Below the pieces are notes generated by a model. It did not search any database. It worked only from the letters and a program-made list of their open reading frames with translations, and was not told where the DNA came from. A stretch of DNA of 64,000 nt from Candidatus Riflebacteria bacterium HGW-Riflebacteria-1 (GTDB taxonomy: Bacteria > Muiribacteriota > Ozemobacteria > Ozemobacterales > Ozemobacteraceae), in NCBI GenBank assembly GCA_002839445.1, contig PGYB01000002.1:62001-126000 (forward strand). The letters are read 5' to 3'. Position numbers and translations under genes: made by a program. Of the stretch, positions 44,201 through 52,305 are shown one piece after another; within the stretch, counting starts at the first letter, position 1, and each line of letters begins with the position of its first letter.

Positions 44201-47200
44201 AATGGCGCCAGTTTTACCAAGGCAGAAAACATCAAAATTCAGGTAGAAGACTCAGGCAAGGTTGGGCTGTCTGATTTTGTAACTATCAGGGCTGATTCTT
44301 CTGATCCAATTGTGGAACTGCGTCCTGATGTTTTGTCTGTAGAACTGGGGACTTCACTGTCATTCAATCTTTATCTGAAGGATCGTTTTGATAATGTCCT
44401 CGAAGGCTTTATCGGCACTATGAGCTTTTCTTACTCTGACCCGACTGTTGCCGGCCCGGCCAGTTATGCGTTCAAGGATTTTGAAAACGGTTACAAAAGA
44501 TTTCTGCTGGCAGTAACGCCCGCAAATCTTGGTGATTTTACTGTCACCGCGACTGAAGATTTGTCCGGAAACAGTGATACGACAGATGTGATTACGGTTA
44601 TAAGTGGTGAAACGATCAATTTTACGTTTGATCCTTCTACGAAAAATCTGGTCGCCGGTGAGAATTTTTCGTTTGATGTAACGGCTTCCAATTCGGCCGG
44701 TAACCTGAACGAACAGTATAATGGCGGTATCAGATTCTCTACTCTCGATCCCCTTGCCCTGATTCCACAGGATTCAACACTGGTAAATGGTCAGGGAACC
44801 TTTCAGGCAACCTACTTTACCGCCGGCTCTTATCAGCTGTCGGTGTTTGATAATAATAGTCCTTCAATTTCAGGAAATATGACGGTTACTGTGCAGGCTT
44901 CGGCGCCCCTGCGCCTGGTGTTTGACTTGCCAGCTTATTCGACTACCGCCGGAATAGCGGTTTCGTATCAACTCAAGGTTGTTGATGCTTTTGGTAACCC
45001 AGCCAGTTTCACCGACGACGTTTCGGTGTCATCTACTGACAACAAGGGAACTTCGACGCCGTCACCACAAGACATAACATTTACCAATCAGTCGATTCGA
45101 AGTGGGTTATGGACATTTACCACCGCTGGTACTCAAAGGCTGCGGGCTACTGTCGCAGGCCTGACCGCGGCTGACAGTTTGCCGATCAAGGTTGATGCCG
45201 GGCCGGCTGACCGAATAACCGGCGACTTTCCGGCGTTTGCTTCAAGCGAACTGACTACTCCATTTATTGTCAGGGTCGTAGATGTTTACAATAATCCGAC
45301 CCCAGCTTTTACCAATGCTGTAAATGTTGGCTCAACCGGGGTTTACAACAACTTCTTCGGTTCCGATCATACTTTTTCGTCGGCTGATAAGGGCACACAC
45401 GTTTATTATCTTCGTTGGGATTTAGGTAATGCTAACGAACCGCCCATTCGCCCGCCTGGGGATATGACGGTAACTTTTACTCCGGCTCCTTTGGTCTCAA
45501 TTCCCGGAGGAGCGATAACTCACACTCTGCGGGTCGATAATCCACGTTCGACAACACCACCACCTGAATTTCCATTCCTGCGCAGCTGGTTATCGCTGCC
45601 AGACCGCCAGGTTGTTGCTTCAGAGCCTTTTAGAATGACCTACCAATCTTTGTCAATTCGCGAAACAGCTTTTGCAATCAGTTCTGTAGTCGATGTTGGT
45701 GTTTCTGACGGCAGTATCGCAGTATCGCGCGATGGCGTCACCTATGACAGTTCTATCACTCTGGCCAATGAATCAGAGGTGACTTTCTGGGCTATAGTAA
45801 CCCGCACGGGCTTTTTGTCTGTTGTTGCGACGCCGGGACTGGCACCGGCTTTTACCGGATCTGTCGGTTTTCTGTCGCACCCGGGGCCGGTAGCCAGGAT
45901 CACGATTCAGGCAGAAACACCACAAAAAGCCGGCGAGAGATTCCCCTGGACTCTCGAATGGTGGGATGCCTGCGACAATTATGCCCGCAAGGCTGTTGAA
46001 GCCATTTCGATGTCGGCAGCTGCCATAGGGCTGAGCGATCTTGATCCGCAGCAATTGCTGCTTTCTGGACATGACGGAAGATTTAATCAGCAGGACAACC
46101 GGCAGTGGCTGACCGACGATTTCATTGTCTCTTCAGCTACGAGCGATCTAAAAGTTGACTATGAGAAGCGTGAGATTTCGATCAAGGGCCCGTATGACGA
46201 GAACTTTTCGGAAGATTTGGTGATGGCTCCCAACAGGTGGCAAACGCTGCGTTTTGGGCAGGATGGTAATGTCAGTGCTGCTGTCACACAGTTTACAGCC
46301 ATTGGCGATCATAATTTTACCGTTCCCGACGGCGTAACTTCCGTTGACTACCTTGTTGTTGGTGGTGGTGGCGCAGGTGGCGGCGCATATAATGGAAGAG
46401 AGTTTGGCGGTGGTGGTGGCGCAGGTGGCATGATAACGGGTACGATGGCTGTTATCCCGGGACAGGCTATTTCGATAACCGTGGGCGCCGGCGGTGCTGG
46501 TGCGAATAATTTGCCAGGCGATGATGGTAGCGCCTCCAGTTTTGGTGCAATTGCCGCTGCCGGCGGTGGCGGTGGTGGAAAGGGCGAAGTAGGAGCTATA
46601 GCAGTGGGGCGTGATGGTAGTTCCGGCGGTGGCGGTGGCAGCAGTTCTGCACTGCCGAATCCGCCTGGAGGCAGTGGAATTACAGGTCAGGGTAATGCTG
46701 GTGGCGCAGGCAGATATAACGCTACGGCCACAAACCGCGCGGCCGGTGGCGGCGGCGGTGCCGGTGCCGCCGGGGCCGATTCTCCCGGTAATGCTAACGG
46801 AGGTGCCGGCGGAGCTGGTCTGCAAAGCAATATAACAGGAGCTAATGTGTGGTATGCCGGTGGTGGTGGCGGCTCAGGCAATACTACGGCAGGCGCAGGC
46901 GGCACTGGTGGCGGCGGAGCCGCAGCCACCAATGCCAATGGTACTGCCGGGACTGCAAATAGAGGCGGCGGCGGCGGCGGCGGCGGAAGGGCCAATAACA
47001 CTGCTGCAAATCGCGCCGGCGGGAACGGCGGTTCTGGAATTGTCATCGTAAGGTATCTTCCTGTTTTGTCCGATCCAAGTTTTGTGGTTGAGAACGGTCA
47101 GCTAAGATTCTGGACGCTCGGTGGCGGCAGTATTTCAAATCATCTTTGTGACACTTCAACAGCTAATTCCCGCTGGCAGGAAGATGGTGACGACAGCTAT

Positions 47201-50200
47201 TATCTGCTGTATTTTGACTGGCCTGCCAATGACATTTTTGCCTTCAATGCGACTTTGACGATCAGGCGTATGTGGTTTGATACGTTTTTAGACTATTCAC
47301 TCTGTCATGCCGGTATAATGATGAGAGATGATAGTCATGCAACCAGACCACGCTTCGTTTCGGCCATGCTGAGGCGGGTTGATAATTCTTATCCCAACAA
47401 TCAGGATATCGGTGTTTTCTCAGCTCAGGCGGTTTATCGCAACACCCCTAACGGCACGAGATTTCGTCGAAAGTTTGGAACCAGCCCTTCGACAGTTACT
47501 ACCCACCCATTGGCGGTCGGTATCTGGCGAGATGCACATTCTGGCAGTAATCCCGGCAGATTCAGGCCGATGGCTTGTCACGATGGTCAGAACTGGCGCG
47601 AGTTAAGCGGGTCGAATGGCACTGCCCCTGATCCGCAGCCAAATGTAGCAGCTACCGTCTATACCAGACTTGGCATCAGTGTCGGAGCCAACAGTAATAC
47701 CAGGCCAGGTATGGCCTGGATTGATGATTTCAGAGTCAATCGCTATCCGCAGAGTGCCAGTTTTACTTCGGTGGTTTATGATATCGGGACTTCGGCGGTG
47801 ACGCTTACCGACCCGATTCGGGTTGAAGCCGATTTTAACACCGGCACCGCCAATGTCAGGCTTTATATGAGAGGCAGCAATGACGCGGTGACTATTGGCG
47901 CTCAGTCCTGGGAGCCGCTCGCTTTAGGCGGCGGTAATCCTTATACGGCAACTCCACTGGCTTCGCTCAACCGTCGCTATATTCAGTATGCCCTGTTGCT
48001 GAGTGCTAATTGGGTTGGTAACAACGGTGGTCAGGACTTCTATGACGCGACACCTTATGTGCGCAGCGTGCAGATCGACTATACAACCGGCGTTCAGGGC
48101 GCGACGTTTGCCGAGCGCAATGTTGAGCCGCCGGCGACCATTATTGCCTCTTTCTCGCCGACCATAACGGCCGAAACTCAGGTCGAGATTCTTGGCGGCA
48201 CTGTCGCGTCGCTGGCTATAGATGTGCCGGCATCTGCAACAGCCGGTGTGCCGTTTACCATATCGGTCAAGGCGCTTGACGCTTTTGGCAATATCGCAGA
48301 TGATTACGATAAAACCTGGTCTTTTATGACTTCTGATGGTGATCCTTTTCCCGGAGTGGTGCCGGGTGACTACACGATGGTGCCGGCGGCCGATGCCGGT
48401 CAGCATACATTTTACAATGCCTCGGTTCTTTTCAACGGGCCAACCAAAACAATTACCGTTACTGATGGAACTTTGACGACAGTTTCTGACCCGATTATCG
48501 TTAACCCCGGTCGAATCGGGGCTTTTGCGCTTTTCGCATTGTCGCCGCAGGCAGCTGGCACGATCTTTCCGCTTTCTATCGAAGCTCTTGATGTTTACAA
48601 CAACCTCAAGACCAATTATAGCGGCATAATGACGTTTAACGATAACCGTACCGGCGGAACGGCCTTGTATAGCCCGGCTACGCTGGCGGCGGCAAGCTGG
48701 ACTACCGGTCTGGCTACGCTTACGCCTGGCGTTTCTTTTACCAAGGCGGAAACGATAAATGTTACCGGTCAGAGCAGCTATCGCAGTGGCGTCAGTAACC
48801 CGATCGAAATCAGCAATGCGCCGCCGGCAGCATTGTTGCTGAGCGTTTCCACGACTTCACCGGACTCCGGTATTCCATTTTCGGTGACCTTGAAGGTGCT
48901 CGACATTTATGGCAATATCGCACGAAATTATCTTGGCACCGTTCATTTTTCCTGTAACGATGCGCATCCTGCTGTGGCGCTGCCGGTAAATTATCTGTTT
49001 ACCGGCGCCGACGCCGGGCAGAAGGTTTTTACTGATGAATTTGTGCTGATAACGCCAGGATCGGTAAATCTGAGGGTCGTCGATACGGTCAACGCGACGA
49101 TGACGCATCAGTTTCCGTTGACGGTGCTGCCTGGCCCGGCCACGCGTTTTGAGCTGAGCTGCAGTGATATTCAGACAGCTGGCGTGCCGTTCAATCTTAT
49201 CGTCAAAGTCTATGATGATTACGGCAATATCAAGACCAACTTCAGTGAAACGATCAACCTGCTCAGTTCGTTTACCTCAATTCTGCCTTTCAGCGCCGGC
49301 GGGTTCTCAAATGGTCAGCTGCTTATTCCGTCGGTAGAGCTGAATGAAGTTGGTGTAATGCCGGCTACCAAGAAGATCGCGGCTGTGTTTGGTTCGGTGG
49401 TTGGTGATAAGGATGTTGCTTTGTGGCCATCTTCGCAGATATTCGATCGTTTTGACATGGAAACGATTCCGCTAGAACCGACAGTTGGCGACGCGTTCAA
49501 GCTGGTGATCAAAGCGGTAGGTCCTGACGGCAATGTGTTTACCGGGTATGACAACGCCGGCGTTTTCCTGACCGCCAGCAACAGCTCGGGGCTGGCAGTA
49601 GATCCGCCAATGATGCCCGTCGAAGCCAATGGTTTTACAATCGGCGTAAAGGAACTCTACGCGCGCAACTGGGAAGCCGGCGAAATTACCATCTGGGCTG
49701 CAAATAAGGGTGTTCCCCCGGTCGTTGGTTCATTGACGGTAAACTTTCTACCGACCAACCTGTCGCATTTCACGGTCGTGCCGGGCACTTCCACGGTCGA
49801 CCCTTTTCCCAACAACTATTATCAGACAGTTAATGGCTCTTTCCCGGTATTTCTGAAAGCTTATGATACCATCGGCAATATCAAGACCGATTACACCGGC
49901 ACGGTTCAGATTACGCACAACGGCATCGGAACTCTTTCGGTAACGCTCGCGACATTTGTCGATGGCGTGGCAACCATCAGCGCTACGGCTTACAACAATC
50001 CTGGCAAGATCAGACTGACAGCGCGTGACGGCGTTCTCAACCGCTCCGGGACTTCGGGCAATATTTATTTCTTTGGGCCGCTGGCGAGATTCGACGTGGC
50101 ATGCGGCTATGACCAGACCGATGAGACAGCGTTTCTGACGATGCTGTCGGCTATAGACGTCTACGATCAGGAAAAACTCAACTACAACAGCCAGGCCAAC

Positions 50201-52267
50201 ACGCAGAGACTGGCCTGGAATCTTGGGCCTCTGACTGATGTTGCGCTCATGCCCCCGTCGTTGCCGCTGACATGGGATGATGGCAAGAATTATGTCTGGC
50301 TGAAGGTAGACCGGCCAGCTGCTGGAGCCGATATCGGGACCTTCACCTTCAATGTGCTCGATGACGCTGACTCTTCTAAGACTGGTACTGCTACCGTGAA
50401 CATTCACAAAAACAGCGTATTGCCAGCTGTTGCCCTGCTTATAGAGGCCTTTTCGCCGCAACAGTCGACAAAGCCTTTCCCGATGGCGGTAAAGGCGGTA
50501 GATGTCAACAACGCGGTGGTTAAAAGCTGGAGCGGTGATACTACACTCGGTATTGTTTCGACTCTTGGCGACACAGAGACCATTTATCCTTCGGCGATCT
50601 CTTTGGCGGATTTTGTTGATGGCGTCTACGCCACGACAACGGCACGTATCGATGTTCCGGCCACTTATACGGTAACGGCTGTTTCCGGGGCATTAACCGG
50701 TGTTTTTTCACCATTGTATGTAAAGCCGGGCAAGGTAAGCGAAATCCGTTTGACAGTGCCGCCTTACGCTCCGCTCAACTCGCCGTTTACCATTTCAGTT
50801 GCCGGGTTGACCGCAGATGGCCAGGTCAAGAGCGACTACGTGCCGGAAGGCCCGATACATCTCAAGCTCAATGCGACATCAACGGGTTACCTGGGCGTGC
50901 AGTTCGTGTATCCCGAAGATTTTTCGGGTGGCGTGGCCACGATCAACACCCAGACCTATAACAAGAGTCAGACGATCTGGATAACTGCAATTGAGAACGT
51001 TGATAATCTGAAGAGCACGGCCGGGCCCATACTGGTATTCGGGCCACCGGTGCGCCTGGTGCTGCAGCCACAGCCCGATGCGAGCGCCAATTTCTACTGG
51101 AATGCCTGGTTTCAGGTGCGCGTTAATGTGCTTGACGTTAACGGTTACCCGGTAGCTAATTTCAGCGGTGATATAGATTTTTCGGCGCAGCCTGGTGGCG
51201 CTCCGACGGCGACTGACCCGACGATTCTGCCTGGTTTTGAAAGCCAGTTCTTCGATGTAGACAGCATGGGCAGCCAGTTGTTTTATCTCAAGGTTCTGTA
51301 TTCGACTCCGGCTTCGCCGATCAATCTCGTTCTCGAGGCAGAAAACGCTGCAAACTCAATCGCAGATGTCACTGGGAACCTGACTTTCCTCAAGGAAAGC
51401 GTTTTTGATTCTTTCGAAATTGTTTCGCCGACTTCGGGCATGGCGGTTCCTAAAAACCGGCCTTTTCCGGTCAGGGTCAGGGCAGTTGATAACTTTGGCA
51501 TGCCATATACGCTGTTGTCTTCATTCCCGACGTTAACTGCAGAATTGCTCTCTCCGCCAGGTCTGACGATGTTCAGCGCCAGTCCGACCAGTCCGCTTGA
51601 GTTCTTAAATACTTCAGAACTGCTGCTGGTGGGAAATGTCGATTACGCTGAGAGCTCGACCGCAACTGTGCGCTTTACCGTCACGCCTGAAGATATGAGC
51701 CCGGCCGGCGACATGGTTGATTTTGCCATTATTGAGGGCTACAACATCAAGGACTCGGTTTATCAGGAAATCGCCACCACAACCTTCACAAACCCCGGTC
51801 GCTATATTCTGTCAGGTTATGTCAGCCCTGGCACTGGCTCGGCGGATATCAAGTTCACCCTTATTGACGCTGTTGGCGAGCCGGTTGAATCTTATGGCGT
51901 GCGCATTGCTTCGAGCGGCGTGTGTACTCATATCGGGCCTTTAGGGCCTATTGTGTCTTACGGATCAAGTCGTCCAATCGCCGGTGGCAACAGCTTGTCA
52001 GACCATAATCTCTGGTATCGGATTCACGTTGTATTTGATTATCAGTTTGTACCGGCCATTGCCAGCGAAACGATTATTCATCTGCAGAATTCGACTCCCG
52101 ATGGTTATCCGGCTTCTGCTTCAGTATTGTTTGACGGAATGCTGTTAGAGAAAACTACAGATTTAGAGCAGATGCGCCCGACCTCATTTGCGCCGCAGGG
52201 CTGGCAGATATATTCTCCGAGCAGGCAGCGCTCATTGTCCGGAGAATACCAGTATTACGAACAATAG
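41261..52267 (+). CDS. Giant secreted Ig-repeat protein with glycine-rich insert (3668 residues)
   Basis: The start is ATG 41261, chosen because a GGAG site lies 7 bases upstream and a Sec signal peptide follows (LYLIVLMVGLLLMVSGDQLPAAS); an in-frame ATG at 41207 would bury that signal. Domains in order: a DUF2341-like region (residues about 88-205, ending 'NTYYLYYANKDAV'), a jelly-roll-like region (205-420), about ten Ig-like modules with the opening 'AGxxFxxxVxAxDxxGN', a glycine-rich domain (about 1676-1931, 'DYLVVGGGGAGGG'), a lectin/LamG-like region (about 1940-2160), another series of about twelve modules of the same opening, and a C-terminal carbohydrate-binding-like beta domain (about 3490-3668). 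It has no lipobox, sortase signal or protease motif. It is a candidate surface filament or adhesin. Confidence 0.88.
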   Translation: MLHKSARKLYLIVLMVGLLLMVSGDQLPAASFKISNSGDFSVADATFNDVVASDTTGADADFLRLRNTNPGEDGNSGLKFGGRGVWAKKREITLTIPDDIHHNGTTNLGKIRRYAEKCQFEIIVIGNANVDWSDLRLTDWAGNQIPFRLLDFERPTDNANTPVRLLFEADANPLVPVASNTYYLYYANKDAVSVEDTTLSRFYIINHDFEDGLNDWVLSPNGTGTGIQSADLADGSTDSFANLLANPHGIYPTLAIETGISIIPPGYSGFNSNVCLSMGFPENVVTGAYVVGSWRAYQQSITVPSTGTYIMSAQRRFNSASFNTGWATLMFIKSGAAGRDRRYDVAAGFSDWMESTVDFTINTPTRAAIVGLGMQTRKTQGQPTIRERRSQVDWVEIKPRYPLQVTLSDEMPAGYTQTGVYESDKFDTGVANPVFESITWSANTTAPGTSVAFQTRTAAVLGDLDSAAWSAPITINGSGIAASARYLQVRAILATTDTSVSPVLNEIEIFYSLPVADFRIDAPATVRAGEYFDFRVTAVDQNNATATSFIENLTLSASSLSVEFPRSSHLFTTFDNGTTVFQARNPIAEAFTITAVSGVISSDSLTIQTTPANAVSLELQGFPAAITAGALFSGQIIAKDRYGNTDINNNGQIVIQTTDAAPASFPASINLVAGIGNLTDCSFFTAPIQTLEVKEAASGIATFTDVLVSAGAATRLHLSAEPDQYQNVEFNLEIAAVDDYGNPDTSIDTAATLTSSLGTVATSSFDIVAGLCAHPVTLDTAGNLTLSALTATALPGDLGLSVHPESPPTLHRFLIDAGYDQLAGVPFTLTIEARDSSEQVLTSYDGACRIIPSVGQCSPAMTTGYKFLDGFLAIPISLSTADSNVILRVEDVKDSSKIGLLFLNVRPAGLAEFEMDTPHAADAGATFTFKIRARDNQDNLLTNYTGTVIISHTATGGDISIPTIYTFLDTDAGEKTFSGLNGASFTKAENIKIQVEDSGKVGLSDFVTIRADSSDPIVELRPDVLSVELGTSLSFNLYLKDRFDNVLEGFIGTMSFSYSDPTVAGPASYAFKDFENGYKRFLLAVTPANLGDFTVTATEDLSGNSDTTDVITVISGETINFTFDPSTKNLVAGENFSFDVTASNSAGNLNEQYNGGIRFSTLDPLALIPQDSTLVNGQGTFQATYFTAGSYQLSVFDNNSPSISGNMTVTVQASAPLRLVFDLPAYSTTAGIAVSYQLKVVDAFGNPASFTDDVSVSSTDNKGTSTPSPQDITFTNQSIRSGLWTFTTAGTQRLRATVAGLTAADSLPIKVDAGPADRITGDFPAFASSELTTPFIVRVVDVYNNPTPAFTNAVNVGSTGVYNNFFGSDHTFSSADKGTHVYYLRWDLGNANEPPIRPPGDMTVTFTPAPLVSIPGGAITHTLRVDNPRSTTPPPEFPFLRSWLSLPDRQVVASEPFRMTYQSLSIRETAFAISSVVDVGVSDGSIAVSRDGVTYDSSITLANESEVTFWAIVTRTGFLSVVATPGLAPAFTGSVGFLSHPGPVARITIQAETPQKAGERFPWTLEWWDACDNYARKAVEAISMSAAAIGLSDLDPQQLLLSGHDGRFNQQDNRQWLTDDFIVSSATSDLKVDYEKREISIKGPYDENFSEDLVMAPNRWQTLRFGQDGNVSAAVTQFTAIGDHNFTVPDGVTSVDYLVVGGGGAGGGAYNGREFGGGGGAGGMITGTMAVIPGQAISITVGAGGAGANNLPGDDGSASSFGAIAAAGGGGGGKGEVGAIAVGRDGSSGGGGGSSSALPNPPGGSGITGQGNAGGAGRYNATATNRAAGGGGGAGAAGADSPGNANGGAGGAGLQSNITGANVWYAGGGGGSGNTTAGAGGTGGGGAAATNANGTAGTANRGGGGGGGGRANNTAANRAGGNGGSGIVIVRYLPVLSDPSFVVENGQLRFWTLGGGSISNHLCDTSTANSRWQEDGDDSYYLLYFDWPANDIFAFNATLTIRRMWFDTFLDYSLCHAGIMMRDDSHATRPRFVSAMLRRVDNSYPNNQDIGVFSAQAVYRNTPNGTRFRRKFGTSPSTVTTHPLAVGIWRDAHSGSNPGRFRPMACHDGQNWRELSGSNGTAPDPQPNVAATVYTRLGISVGANSNTRPGMAWIDDFRVNRYPQSASFTSVVYDIGTSAVTLTDPIRVEADFNTGTANVRLYMRGSNDAVTIGAQSWEPLALGGGNPYTATPLASLNRRYIQYALLLSANWVGNNGGQDFYDATPYVRSVQIDYTTGVQGATFAERNVEPPATIIASFSPTITAETQVEILGGTVASLAIDVPASATAGVPFTISVKALDAFGNIADDYDKTWSFMTSDGDPFPGVVPGDYTMVPAADAGQHTFYNASVLFNGPTKTITVTDGTLTTVSDPIIVNPGRIGAFALFALSPQAAGTIFPLSIEALDVYNNLKTNYSGIMTFNDNRTGGTALYSPATLAAASWTTGLATLTPGVSFTKAETINVTGQSSYRSGVSNPIEISNAPPAALLLSVSTTSPDSGIPFSVTLKVLDIYGNIARNYLGTVHFSCNDAHPAVALPVNYLFTGADAGQKVFTDEFVLITPGSVNLRVVDTVNATMTHQFPLTVLPGPATRFELSCSDIQTAGVPFNLIVKVYDDYGNIKTNFSETINLLSSFTSILPFSAGGFSNGQLLIPSVELNEVGVMPATKKIAAVFGSVVGDKDVALWPSSQIFDRFDMETIPLEPTVGDAFKLVIKAVGPDGNVFTGYDNAGVFLTASNSSGLAVDPPMMPVEANGFTIGVKELYARNWEAGEITIWAANKGVPPVVGSLTVNFLPTNLSHFTVVPGTSTVDPFPNNYYQTVNGSFPVFLKAYDTIGNIKTDYTGTVQITHNGIGTLSVTLATFVDGVATISATAYNNPGKIRLTARDGVLNRSGTSGNIYFFGPLARFDVACGYDQTDETAFLTMLSAIDVYDQEKLNYNSQANTQRLAWNLGPLTDVALMPPSLPLTWDDGKNYVWLKVDRPAAGADIGTFTFNVLDDADSSKTGTATVNIHKNSVLPAVALLIEAFSPQQSTKPFPMAVKAVDVNNAVVKSWSGDTTLGIVSTLGDTETIYPSAISLADFVDGVYATTTARIDVPATYTVTAVSGALTGVFSPLYVKPGKVSEIRLTVPPYAPLNSPFTISVAGLTADGQVKSDYVPEGPIHLKLNATSTGYLGVQFVYPEDFSGGVATINTQTYNKSQTIWITAIENVDNLKSTAGPILVFGPPVRLVLQPQPDASANFYWNAWFQVRVNVLDVNGYPVANFSGDIDFSAQPGGAPTATDPTILPGFESQFFDVDSMGSQLFYLKVLYSTPASPINLVLEAENAANSIADVTGNLTFLKESVFDSFEIVSPTSGMAVPKNRPFPVRVRAVDNFGMPYTLLSSFPTLTAELLSPPGLTMFSASPTSPLEFLNTSELLLVGNVDYAESSTATVRFTVTPEDMSPAGDMVDFAIIEGYNIKDSVYQEIATTTFTNPGRYILSGYVSPGTGSADIKFTLIDAVGEPVESYGVRIASSGVCTHIGPLGPIVSYGSSRPIAGGNSLSDHNLWYRIHVVFDYQFVPAIASETIIHLQNSTPDGYPASASVLFDGMLLEKTTDLEQMRPTSFAPQGWQIYSPSRQRSLSGEYQYYEQ
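46340..47055 (+). repeat. Glycine-rich, GGT/GGC-biased coding segment
   Basis: It encodes runs of Gly, Ala and Asn with several (G)5-8 blocks. The strand is strongly G-rich compared with the surrounding gene. It matches the Gly-rich domain type that begins 'VPDGVTSVDYLVVGGGG'. Confidence 0.8.
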
Positions 52268-52305
52268 GCGCTTTTTGCAACTGTTTCAGCCGAAGCCATC
52301 TTTAG

